Below, one piece after another: positions 1 to 9,693 of a stretch of DNA of 10,565 bases. Numbering within the stretch: the stretch's first letter is position 1; every line of letters begins with the position of its first letter. A program made the translations under genes and the position numbers. Source of the DNA: CAIOZW01 sp049317725 (GTDB taxonomy: Bacteria > Acidobacteriota > Blastocatellia > RBC074); NCBI GenBank assembly GCA_049317725.1, contig JBMOHS010000137.1, positions 1 to 10,565 of the forward strand. The letters run 5' to 3'. The notes below the pieces were generated by a model. That model was given only the letters and a program-made list of their open reading frames with translations. It was not told the origin of the DNA and searched no databases.

Positions 1-11
1 GTTCATTGGAT

Positions 12-39
12 GGGGGGGAGGCTCCACCGATGCCCTCCC
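12..39 (+). other. Imperfect GC hairpin upstream of mnmA
   Basis: A G-rich arm (GGGAGGC, 16-22) can pair with GCCCTCCC (32-39) with one bulged C and a 9-nt loop. No T-tract follows, so it is a poor intrinsic terminator. It may be the end signal of a gene left of the window or a chance GC pairing. Positions 1-150 hold no gene I can support: the mnmA frame stays open through them, but the translation does not look like MnmA. Confidence 0.2.
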
Positions 40-150
40 GGTCCGCCCCACTTGGATCTTCAACGGTCGAAAGTGTACCATCCCGAAGGGACGTTTGTCA
101 GGGAGAGAGACGGGGGGACGGTCGGACCGCGCCCCCGGGAGAGGAGTCAG

Positions 151-1302
151 ATGATCGCAGTAGCCATGAGCGGAGGCGTCGACAGTTCGGCGGCGGCAGC
201 ATTGCTCAAGCAGCAGGGCGTGCCCTTGGTCGGGTTCTCGATGCAACTATGGAATCAGCGGCGGATCAATGTCGGGCCGGACGGGGAGCCGCTCCCCTCG
301 CGGTGCTGCTCGCTCGACGACCTGTATGACGCGCGGACGGTGGCGGCCAAACTGGGCTTTCCGTTCTATGTCGTCAACCTCGAAGCCGAGTTCGAGCGCG
401 ATGTGGTGCGTCCGTTCGTCACCAACTACCTCGACGGTTTGACGCCCAGCCCGTGCGTCGCCTGCAACTCCTTCCTCAAGTTCGACAAGCTGGTCGAGCT
501 GGCCAAGACGGCCGAGGCAGAGAAGGTCGCGACCGGCCACTACGCGCGCGTCGCCTGGGACGAGGCTCGCCAGCGCTGGATTCTGCTGCGGGCAGTCAAT
601 CGCGAGAAGGATCAGTCCTACTTCCTCTTCGAGCTGACGCAGGAGCAGCTCAGCTATGCCGCGTTCCCACTGGGGGAGATGAGCAAGCAGGAGGTGCGGC
701 AGCTCGCCGAGGCGGCCGGACTGCCGACGGCGCAGAAGCCGGAGAGCCAGGAGATCTGCTTCATCCCGGACGGGAACTACAGCCGCTTCATCGAGCGCTA
801 TCTCGACGAGGAGCAGGAGCAACGGGCCTCGGGCCGATCCCTCCCCATCCTGCCGAGCGGGAGCCCGGCGCTCGACCCGGCGCGGCTGGTCCCGGGAGAG
901 ATCGTCTCGACCACCGGGGAGGTGCTCGGGCAGCACCAGGGGATCCACCGCTACACCGTCGGACAGCGCCGCGCCCTTGGCCTCGCCTCGAGCGACCCAC
1001 TCTATGTCGTGCGGATCGATGCGCCCGCCAACCGCATCGTCGTCGGGTCGAAAGAGGATCTGCTGCGGCCGACGATGATCGTTGGCCGGGTCAACTGGAT
1101 CGCCATCGCCGAGCTGGTGAGCCCCCTGCGAGTGACCGCCAAGATCCGCTCGCGGGCCGAGGAGGCCCCGGCGACGCTCCATCCACGCGAGGATGGCCAC
1201 GTCGAGGTCCATTTTGACGAGCCGCAACGGGCGATCAGCCCTGGACAGGCGGCCGTCTTCTACGACGGAGAGATCGTCGTCGGCGGGGGCTGGATCGTCT
1301 GA
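151..1302 (+). CDS. mnmA: tRNA-specific 2-thiouridylase MnmA (CxxC type)
   Basis: This cytoplasmic enzyme adenylates U34 of tRNA Lys, Glu and Gln and replaces the C2 oxygen with sulfur, giving the s2U of the wobble base. The 383-residue protein has the ATP-binding PP-loop SGGVDSS at residues 7-13, a TGHYARV block near 128-134 and DQSYFL at 154-159. The cysteine pair C102-V-A-C105 and the ICF cysteine C203 match the family's catalytic cysteines, and GQRRALGL lies in the C-terminal beta-barrel region. I chose the ATG at 151 because the PP-loop follows directly and GAGGAG (141-146) sits 4 nt upstream. The open frame continues left to about position 10, but the added residues have no MnmA character. 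Length is normal for the family. It stands alone here, 58 bp before the next gene, with no link to the metal operon. Family assignment is firm; the Fe-S state suggested by the CxxC is inference. Confidence 0.96.
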   Translation: MIAVAMSGGVDSSAAAALLKQQGVPLVGFSMQLWNQRRINVGPDGEPLPSRCCSLDDLYDARTVAAKLGFPFYVVNLEAEFERDVVRPFVTNYLDGLTPSPCVACNSFLKFDKLVELAKTAEAEKVATGHYARVAWDEARQRWILLRAVNREKDQSYFLFELTQEQLSYAAFPLGEMSKQEVRQLAEAAGLPTAQKPESQEICFIPDGNYSRFIERYLDEEQEQRASGRSLPILPSGSPALDPARLVPGEIVSTTGEVLGQHQGIHRYTVGQRRALGLASSDPLYVVRIDAPANRIVVGSKEDLLRPTMIVGRVNWIAIAELVSPLRVTAKIRSRAEEAPATLHPREDGHVEVHFDEPQRAISPGQAAVFYDGEIVVGGGWIV

Positions 1303-1360
1303 TCCCTCCGCCACTTGGCAGCCACCCGCGATCGTGCGTCAATGAGAAGGAGAGGACGAG

Positions 1361-1819
1361 ATGGCAACGACTGAAGTCAAAGTGCGAATGAACCCACGGG
1401 AAGGGTTTCAGACAAAGATCACCGCCGGGAAGCAGACGCTCCTCGCGGACGAGCCCGTCTCGCTGGGCGGAACGGAGACGGGGATGTCGCCCTACGAGCT
1501 GTTGCTCTCGAGCCTCGGGGCCTGCACGGCGATGACGCTCAAGATGTACATCGACCGCAAGCAACTGCCTGTCGAGTCGATCGACGTCCACCTCACCTTC
1601 GAGCGGATCAAGCCAGAGGAATGCGAAGGCTGCACGCCGGAAGAGATCGATGGCAAAGAGCAGATCCATCACATCAGCCGGCTGATCACCATCACCGGCG
1701 ATCTGACCGAAGAGCAGCGCGAGCGGCTCCAGTACATTGCCAAGCGCTGCCCGGTCCACGTCACCCTCCACAGCAACCCGCACGTCGAGGATGCGCTGAT
1801 TCTCCAGAAGGCAGTCTGA
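1361..1819 (+). CDS. OsmC/YhfA-family redox protein
   Basis: A small cytoplasmic protein of 152 residues from the OsmC/Ohr superfamily, whose members reduce organic peroxides or act as related thiol proteins. The two signature cysteines are visible: C55 in SSLGACTAMTLKMY and C130 in AKRCPVHVTL. The segment around 84-105 carries an extra pair, C88-E-G-C91, followed by IDGKEQIHHISR, which looks more like the YhfA-type branch than classical OsmC or Ohr. The ATG at 1361 follows a strong GGAGAGG-type ribosome site (about 1349-1355). The gene ends 69 bp before the first gene of the metal operon and may be transcribed separately. An oxidative-stress protein beside a copper exporter is sensible because copper generates peroxides, but co-regulation is a guess. 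Substrate cannot be told from sequence. Confidence 0.9.
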   Translation: MATTEVKVRMNPREGFQTKITAGKQTLLADEPVSLGGTETGMSPYELLLSSLGACTAMTLKMYIDRKQLPVESIDVHLTFERIKPEECEGCTPEEIDGKEQIHHISRLITITGDLTEEQRERLQYIAKRCPVHVTLHSNPHVEDALILQKAV

Positions 1820-1837
1820 GGAGGACCGCGCCGGGGC

Positions 1838-1881
1838 ACCGGGCCTCCGGTTTGACCGACCGCTTTCCGATCTGGTAGAAA
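1838..1881 (+). promoter_or_regulatory. Possible promoter with adjacent inverted repeat
   Basis: A perfect inverted repeat ACCGG-GCCT-CCGGT (1838-1851) is followed directly by TTGACC (1852-1857) and, 18 bp later, TAGAAA (1876-1881), a reasonable -35/-10 pair. Transcription would begin near 1888, at or next to the ATG at 1889. The repeat, followed by TTT, could instead be a weak terminator for the preceding gene or an operator. No known copper-regulator box (CueR or CsoR type) is evident. Confidence 0.3.
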
Positions 1882-1888
1882 ATTGGCT

Positions 1889-2296
1889 ATGCGTATCTGG
1901 ATCCTGACCATCTCGGCGTTTCTGCTCCTGACAGGAGGCCCGCTGCCGCGGTTGATCGCGGAGAGCCTGCCGGTCGAGGCAGAGATGGCCTGCTGCGAAA
2001 CAGAGATGGCCGTCTGCCCAATGAGTGGCGGACTGGGAGAGGTGCCAGAGACCGCCTGCGAGCCGGAGCCAAGCGGGGCAGGCTTCTGCGCCTGTCTCGA
2101 CGATCCAGCGCCGCTCCCCGTCGGCCTGCCGAGTGGCCGACAGACCTTGCCCGTACCGGGTCCGCAGCTCCTGCCGACGACTCCAGCTCTCGCCGGAATG
2201 GCGCTTCCCCCGGATGAGCCTCACCGGGTCCTTCCCCTGCTCGACCTCCGCGACCGCAGCGGAACCTACCTCCACCTCGAAACCTTTCGCTTGTAG
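1889..2296 (+). CDS. Small exported Cys/Met-rich protein, function unknown
   Basis: A 135-residue protein I do not recognise as a named family. Residues 1-25 form a clear signal peptide (MRIWILTISAFLLLTGG, then LIA before ES). The mature part begins with a metal-ligand-like cluster: M33, C35, C36, M40, C43, P44, M45, then C57, C67 and C69, giving six cysteines in 35 residues. The rest is Pro/Leu-rich and low in complexity, and the protein ends in YLHLETFRL. I prefer the ATG at 1889 to a TTG at 1883, because the signal peptide starts cleanly there. No good ribosome site is visible, so translation may be leaderless or weak. It sits first in a copper/silver efflux operon, which together with the Cys/Met cluster suggests periplasmic metal binding or sensing. 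That is inference from ligands and context; disulfide-bonded structure is an alternative. Confidence 0.65.
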   Translation: MRIWILTISAFLLLTGGPLPRLIAESLPVEAEMACCETEMAVCPMSGGLGEVPETACEPEPSGAGFCACLDDPAPLPVGLPSGRQTLPVPGPQLLPTTPALAGMALPPDEPHRVLPLLDLRDRSGTYLHLETFRL

Positions 2297-2320
2297 CCTC
2301 TGACTCTCCCGCAGATCGAC

Positions 2321-2495
2321 CCGCTGTCCAGCGGTGGCCGTCTTCTCTTCGAAGAATGCCATCGGATCTGGACGGAAGGCATCGCCGTCCGCGTCTACGC
2401 AATCGGCCGACCCGTCGTTCGACGACCGCGTCAGGACCCGCCCCGGGGAGCCACTCCATGAGGGCCCGAAGGGCCACGACGGGGTCGTCCCCTCA
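2321..2495 (+). other. Hairpin-rich gap between two exported-protein genes
   Basis: The 216-bp gap (2297-2512) holds four short perfect stems: CCGCT/AGCGG (2321-2334), GTCGT/ACGAC (2414-2426), GGCCC/GGGCC (2463-2475) and ACGAC/GTCGT (2476-2488). The last two abut each other and are enclosed by TGAG/CTCA (2459-2462 with 2492-2495), giving a possible three-way junction just before the ribosome site at about 2499-2504. The arms ACGAC and GTCGT occur twice, so alternative pairings between 2414-2426 and 2476-2488 are possible. It could be an RNA leader, an mRNA-processing site or a GC-driven coincidence. No riboswitch class is recognised. Confidence 0.35.
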
Positions 2496-2512
2496 GTCAA
2501 GGAGAGAAGCAG

Positions 2513-2875
2513 ATGAAGCCATTTCGCCGTGTGATCCTTTCATTTGGCCTGGCCTGCCTGGCGGCAATGCCGTTGGTGGGGTGGAGCAACTCCCCGCGCC
2601 GCGGCCCCCGTGTCCAGGAGGCGACGATCACCCTCACCGAGCAGGGCTACCAGCCAGCCACCGTCCGGCTGCGCCGCGGAGTGCCCGCCCGGATCACCTT
2701 CCTCCGCCGCTTCGAAGTGACTTGTGCCACGGAGATCATCCTTGAGGAGTACAACATCCGCCGTGAACTGCCGATGAACCAACCCGTGGTCGTCGAGTTC
2801 ACCCCCGCCAAGTCTGGCGCCCTCGAATACAGCTGCTCGATGAAGATGGTCGGGGGCACGTTCCGCATTCAATAA
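2513..2875 (+). CDS. Exported cupredoxin-like copper protein
   Basis: A 120-residue periplasmic protein with a signal peptide (about residues 1-25, hydrophobic VILSFGLACLAAMPLVG) and one cupredoxin-like domain. The pattern EQGYQPATVRLRRGVPARITF (about 43-63) is typical of the plastocyanin-like domain found beside heavy-metal exporters. The probable metal ligands are C71 in EVTCATEI and the C-terminal C108-S-M110-K-M112 loop. The classical type-1 copper His pair is not seen, so Cu(I)/Ag(I) binding by Cys/Met is more likely than electron transfer. Start at 2513 has AAGGAGAG (2499-2506) upstream. It is followed 18 bp later by the FixH-like lipoprotein gene and then the pump, so a metal-capture or handover role in the periplasm is the best inference. 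Domain family is fairly sure, ligand set moderately so. Confidence 0.85.
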   Translation: MKPFRRVILSFGLACLAAMPLVGWSNSPRRGPRVQEATITLTEQGYQPATVRLRRGVPARITFLRRFEVTCATEIILEEYNIRRELPMNQPVVVEFTPAKSGALEYSCSMKMVGGTFRIQ

Positions 2876-2893
2876 CCGATGGAGACCCAAGTC

Positions 2894-3364
2894 ATGAAAC
2901 AAGCAACGATCGATACCAGACCGAGCCGTCGGCCCTTCGCGAAGCGAGTGGCCGGGATCCTCCTCCTCTGCCTCATCAGCCTGTGGGGAGGGGCAGGATG
3001 CTCGACCGAGCAGCCGGAAACACTGACCGGAACCACGGTCATCGTTCTCGAAGACAGCAACGTCAAGGCGACGATGGCCACGCGTTCGGGCTTTCTGCGG
3101 GAGGGGCTGAATGAGTTCATGCTCGAATTCCGGACTCCGCAGGGGACGCCGGTCGATGTCGGCGCGATCACGCTCTACTTCGACATGCCGGCGATGGGCT
3201 CAATGCCCTACATGAAGAACGACGCCCAGTTGACGACCACCTCGACGCCGGGCCTCTACCGGGGAACGGTGACACTGGAGATGAAGGGAACGTGGCAGGC
3301 CAAGCTTGGCTATGCTGGACAGGCCGGAAACGGAACGGTCACCGGGACGATCAACGCCCGCTGA
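2894..3364 (+). CDS. FixH/YtkA-like Met-rich lipoprotein
   Basis: A 156-residue predicted lipoprotein. After a basic N-terminus (PSRRPFAKR) comes a hydrophobic stretch and a lipobox-like GGAGC with C36 as the likely lipidated residue. The rest is a small beta-sandwich domain of the FixH/YtkA-like type: an Asp/Met-rich strand DMPAMGSMPYM with M98, M101, M104 and M107, then GLYRGTVTLEMKGTWQAKL. That strand is the conserved core of this family and offers thioether ligands for Cu(I) or Ag(I). I place the start at ATG 2894 because GGAG (2881-2884) lies 9 nt upstream. The in-frame ATG at 2879 would add five residues but has no ribosome site. The pump gene follows 24 bp downstream. By position and ligands it is a candidate functional stand-in for CusF; this is inferred. 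Which membrane anchors it cannot be read from the sequence. Confidence 0.8.
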   Translation: MKQATIDTRPSRRPFAKRVAGILLLCLISLWGGAGCSTEQPETLTGTTVIVLEDSNVKATMATRSGFLREGLNEFMLEFRTPQGTPVDVGAITLYFDMPAMGSMPYMKNDAQLTTTSTPGLYRGTVTLEMKGTWQAKLGYAGQAGNGTVTGTINAR

Positions 3365-3388
3365 GCCGGAAGAGGAAGAGATGGGCGC

Positions 3389-6597
<3,209 letters not shown>

Positions 6598-6601
<4 letters not shown>

Positions 6602-7977
6602 ACCCAATCCCCCCACGTCACGGATGGACCTCGCCCCGACGGTGGATCCTCGCGCTCCTCTGCGCCCTCTGCTGGACGGGAGTGATCACCGCCCAGCCGC
6701 CCCCTCCCGCCGTTGAGGTCGAGGCCCTCATCGCCTACGCCCTCGCCCATAACCAGCAGCTCGCTGCCGAGCGGCAGCGGATCGCCGAAGCGCTTGGGCG
6801 ACTGAAACAGGCGGGGCTCAAGGCCAACCCGATGCTCGAAGGGAGCGGACAGACGAGCCTGCCCGAGAGTGGCATGCAGAACGTGGCGATCGGCCTCTCG
6901 CTGCCGCTCGAAGTCGGCCGGCGCAGCCGTCGCCTCTCCCTGGCGGCGGAAGAGCTGGCGCGGATGCGCCACGAAGTCGCCAACCAGGAGCGGATGCTCG
7001 CCGGGACGATCGGCCGCAAGGTGGCCGAGCTGGCCGAGGTCGAAGCGCGCCTCGCCCTGCTCCGCGAGCTGGCGAAGATCCACACGGAATCGCTGGCCCT
7101 CATTCGCGCGCGCGTCGCGGAAGGGGTCAGCCCGCGGCTCGAGGAGAATCTGCAGATCGTCGAGCTGCGACAGACAGAGGCGCAGCAGGCCATGCTCGAC
7201 GCCCGGCAGCGCGCCCTCCTCGAAGAGCTGAAAGGGCAACTCGGCTGGTCGGAGGGGGAGGCGCTCTCCCTTGGGCCGGTGCTGACCGCGCGGACCGAGC
7301 TGCCACCCCGCGAGCGGCTCATCGAAGAGGCCCTCTCGCGACGCCCAGACCTCGCCGCAGCGCGTGCCGACGAGGCGATCGGCGAGGCCATGATCGCCAT
7401 GGCCACTGTCGAGGGGACCTTCGATGTCAGCGTCTTCGGAGAGCTCGGTTGGCAGCGCTGGCGGTTCGACCAGCAGGGCTTCGTCGCCATGGCCGGTGGC
7501 GGGAACCGGCTCGCACCGGTGCAGATGCAGACCGGGATGATTCGCGGCGGGGTCACCCTCACCCTCCCGGTCCGCAACCGCAACCAGGGATCGATCGAGG
7601 CGGCTGTCGCTTGGCGACAGAGTGCGCAACACCGGCGTGGATTTCTCGAATCGATCGTCCGCCGCGAAATCGCCGCCGCCGATGAGCGACGCCAGGGCGC
7701 GCGCCGTGCCCTCGCCGCCTACGATGAGGGCTTGATCCAGGCCCAGGAGGCCAATACCGCGATCGTCCGTGAGAGCTACGCGCTGGGCCACGCCCGGCTG
7801 ACCGACCTCCTCGCCGAGCAACGACGCCTCGTCGAGCTGGGCCTCGAGCGAATCGAGGCGCTCAAAGAACGATTCCTCGCCGATGTCGAGCTGGCCGAGG
7901 CCTCCGCTCAACCGTTGCCGTCCAAACGCCCCTCCTCTCCCCAGCAGGAACCAACCGAGACGAAGGAGCCCCGATGA
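6598..7977 (+). CDS. TolC/CusC-type outer-membrane efflux channel
   Basis: A 459-residue outer-membrane factor that forms the exit duct of a tripartite efflux complex. A signal peptide (WILALLCALCWTGVITAQ, about residues 16-33) leads into two long helical OEP repeats rich in Ala, Leu, Glu and Arg. The first is near 40-240, the second near 245-435 (for example SRRPDLAAARADEAIGEA). The start is GTG 6598, which overlaps the pump stop as GTGA and has GAGGAGGAG just upstream. The open frame extends left into the pump gene, but only as a shadow. No clear lipobox is present, unlike E. coli CusC, which is a lipoprotein. The last ~25 residues are Pro/Ser/Lys-rich and probably disordered. Its stop overlaps the adaptor start as ATGA. 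Family is secure; the partner is inferred from operon position. Confidence 0.92.
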
Positions 7978-9224
7978 GAAGCGAATCCAAGACGACTCCC
8001 CCCCTTGCCCGCTGGCGTCGACGCGCCCTGCTCCTCACTGGGCTGGGGATCATCCTCGTCGCCGTGGCCATCCTCACCTGGCGCGAACGGCCCCGGTCGG
8101 GCCTCGCTGGTCGTCCCGTGCTGCGGGTCGGCGAGGTCGTCCCTGCGGCCCAGACCGCGACGGCGGCGACTCCGCCAGCCCCAGGCGGCCTGGAGCTGGT
8201 CCTCCCCGCCGAGCTGGTCGAACGGGCGCGGTTGGGATTCGGCACAGTCCAACGACAAGCCCTCGCCGAGAGCTTCCGCACGCCGGCGATCGTCGAGCCC
8301 AACGCCTACCGCGAGACCCCCGTCTTCCCGCTCGTCGAGGGCCGGATCAAGAAGGTCGAGGTGCAGCTCGGGGACACTGTACGTGAAGGACAGATCCTCG
8401 CGACCATCTTCAGTGCCGACCTCGCCGAAGTCCAGATGAAGTACCTGACGGTCGATGCCAACCTCCAGTTCCACATCGGCCAGGCGGAGCGCTTCGAGAA
8501 GCTGGCCAAGATCGGCGCGGTCAGCCAATTGGAGCTCGAAGAGGTCGTCTCGCGCCTGCGCGAGCATCACGCGGAACACGCCTCCCTCCGCGAGCGCATG
8601 CTCCTCTACGGGCTGACCGAGGCCGAGGTGGCGGCGCTGCGCGGCTCGGCGCAAGTCCAGGCCGACGTCCCCGTCCACGCACCGGCCAGCGGGGTCATCA
8701 CGACCCGTGAGGTCAACCCCGGGCAGGTTCTCGGCATGCGGGACCGCCTCTTCACCATCACCGACCTCACGACCGTCTGGATCATCGCCGCCGTCCACGA
8801 AGAGGACTTCGCGCGGCTGCGCGTCGGAGCGACCGCCTCCATTGTCAGCAACGCCCTTCCAGGGCAGTCGTGGTCGGGCCGGATCGGCTACATCGATCCC
8901 CGCCTCTCCCCGGAGACGCGCACCGCCCGTGTCCGCATCGAAGTCCCCAACCCGGGACAGCGGCTCCGCCTTGGCATGTTTGTCGACGTCCTCCTCGACA
9001 CGGGCAGCACGCAGCCGACCCTCGTCATCCCCCGCGCCGCCCTCCAGACGCGCGGGACCGAGTCGGTCGTCTTTCTCCCCCTCGGTGGAGGCCGCTTCGC
9101 TGTTCGCCCCGTCTTGACCGGCCCCGCGACCGGCCCGCTCATCCCCGTCCTGCACGGACTGCGCGAGGGCGAGACGGTCGTCACCGAGGGCAGCTTCTTT
9201 CTCAAGGCGGAGATGGGACGGTAG
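7974..9224 (+). CDS. cusB: CusB-type periplasmic adaptor (membrane fusion protein)
   Basis: A 416-residue adaptor linking the RND pump to the outer-membrane channel. Residues 18-35 form an uncleaved-looking N-terminal membrane anchor. The barrel-sandwich halves are GRIKKVEVQLGDTVREGQIL (123-142) and VPVHAPASGVITTREVNPGQ (232-251), flanking a helical hairpin at about 148-215. A beta-barrel (about 268-345, WIIAAVHEEDFARLRVG) and a membrane-proximal domain with VIPRAALQTRG complete the fold. AAGGAG (7963-7968) sets the ATG at 7974, which overlaps the channel stop. Oddly, residues 2-154 hold no Met, His or Cys, although E. coli CusB takes metal from CusF through N-terminal methionines. No YHS or other extra metal domain is fused. 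It is the last gene of the operon. Family is secure; the cusB name rests on the CusA partner. Confidence 0.9.
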   Translation: MRSESKTTPPLARWRRRALLLTGLGIILVAVAILTWRERPRSGLAGRPVLRVGEVVPAAQTATAATPPAPGGLELVLPAELVERARLGFGTVQRQALAESFRTPAIVEPNAYRETPVFPLVEGRIKKVEVQLGDTVREGQILATIFSADLAEVQMKYLTVDANLQFHIGQAERFEKLAKIGAVSQLELEEVVSRLREHHAEHASLRERMLLYGLTEAEVAALRGSAQVQADVPVHAPASGVITTREVNPGQVLGMRDRLFTITDLTTVWIIAAVHEEDFARLRVGATASIVSNALPGQSWSGRIGYIDPRLSPETRTARVRIEVPNPGQRLRLGMFVDVLLDTGSTQPTLVIPRAALQTRGTESVVFLPLGGGRFAVRPVLTGPATGPLIPVLHGLREGETVVTEGSFFLKAEMGR

Positions 9225-9318
9225 GGATTGCCATCTTGTCAGATCAGAGGAGACTCACCACAGGGCGCTGTCGAGAGGTTCTGGTTTCTCACGAGACCGC
9301 AGAGAACAGTGGCTCCGA

Positions 9319-9346
9319 GGGGGTGCAGGTTGGACACCGCGCCCCC
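9319..9346 (+). terminator. Strong hairpin after the efflux operon, no T-tract
   Basis: GGGGGTGC (9319-9326) pairs with GCGCCCCC (9339-9346) with one G-U pair. An inner GGT/ACC stem extends it to about 11 pairs around a 5-nt loop, with one bulged A. It lies 95 bp after the adaptor stop. The lack of a T-run makes it a non-canonical terminator candidate, or a 3' stabilising hairpin. Confidence 0.35.
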
Positions 9347-9389
9347 TGCATTGGTACCCCGTTTGACGACGAAAGAGAAGAGGTTTCGA

Positions 9390-9467
9390 ATGGATGACTC
9401 GGCAAGCCTGTTGAACCACCCAGCCATCGGTCGTCGCATCTTCTACCCCCGCTCGATTGGGGGTTAG
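9390..9467 (+). pseudogene. N-terminal scrap of a possible alpha/beta-hydrolase gene
   Basis: The 25-residue reading MDDSASLLNHPAIGRRIFYPR onward resembles, from memory, the conserved start of alpha/beta-hydrolase-like proteins that open with a LLNHPxIxxRYFFPR-type motif. A purine-rich ribosome site (AAAGAGAAGAGG, about 9372-9383) precedes the ATG at 9390. The frame ends in TAG at 9465-9467, exactly where a candidate insertion-sequence end (TGTCTC...) begins, so the stop is probably made at the insertion junction. The downstream part of the gene is not seen in this window. The family guess rests on about 15 residues and is weak; that it is a truncated gene start is somewhat firmer. Confidence 0.35.
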
Positions 9468-9498
9468 TGTCTCAACTGATATTGACACAGAGGGGACC
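9468..9498 (+). mobile_element. Candidate left terminal repeat of a decayed IS3-like element
   Basis: The stretch opens with TG (TGTCTCAACTGATATT) and closes with GAGGGGACC. It lies 34 bp before the start of an orfA remnant on the same strand, where an IS3-type left end belongs. No matching right-end copy is found in the window, so the element is incomplete. The boundary is inferred from the TG start and the spacing. Confidence 0.4.
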
Positions 9499-9531
9499 TC
9501 ACTTGGCTCGATAATGCGCCTGGAGGTGGAC

Positions 9532-9693
9532 TTGGCGAAGAGAAAGATGTGGGAGTCTACGCCGGAGTTCAAGGCTGATCCGGTCTTGCTGGTTCAAGCC
9601 GGTAGCCGGAGCATCGCACAGACGGCCAAAGAGCCAGCCCTGAAGCCCGAACTCGCCCGTGCCCAGGACGCGGACTCCATCGATAACTTGTAA
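9532..9693 (+). pseudogene. Decayed IS3-family OrfA (HTH_Tnp_1) remnant
   Basis: The 53-residue reading starts MAKRKMWESTPEFKAD (from TTG), continues VLLVQAGSRSIAQTAKE, and matches the N-terminal helix-turn-helix of IS3-type OrfA, where (M)AKRK-x-TPEFKA-x-AV-x-LV is usual. After AKE the similarity fades into PALKPELARAQDAD and a TAA stop at 9691. The Leu-Arg-rich coiled coil and the orfB frame are missing. I prefer TTG 9532 as the original start because GGAGG (9522-9526) sits 5 nt upstream; it may be a mutated ATG. An in-frame ATG at 9547 and a longer frame from 9457 also exist. The sequence differs clearly from the second OrfA at 10057, so the two come from separate insertions. It is too short to be an active transposase. 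Confidence 0.6.

Noticed and set aside
10..150. Upstream in-frame extension of mnmA
   Set aside because: The open frame is present, but the added residues do not resemble MnmA and the ribosome site GAGGAG at 141-146 fits ATG 151.
2334..2516. Possible 60-aa gene from GTG 2334 overlapping the cupredoxin start by ATGA
   Set aside because: No ribosome site before the GTG, no recognisable motif, and the region is full of short hairpins; the overlap alone is not enough.
2879..2893. Alternative ATG start for the FixH-like lipoprotein
   Set aside because: It follows the previous stop by only 3 nt without a ribosome site, while GGAG at 2881-2884 fits ATG 2894.
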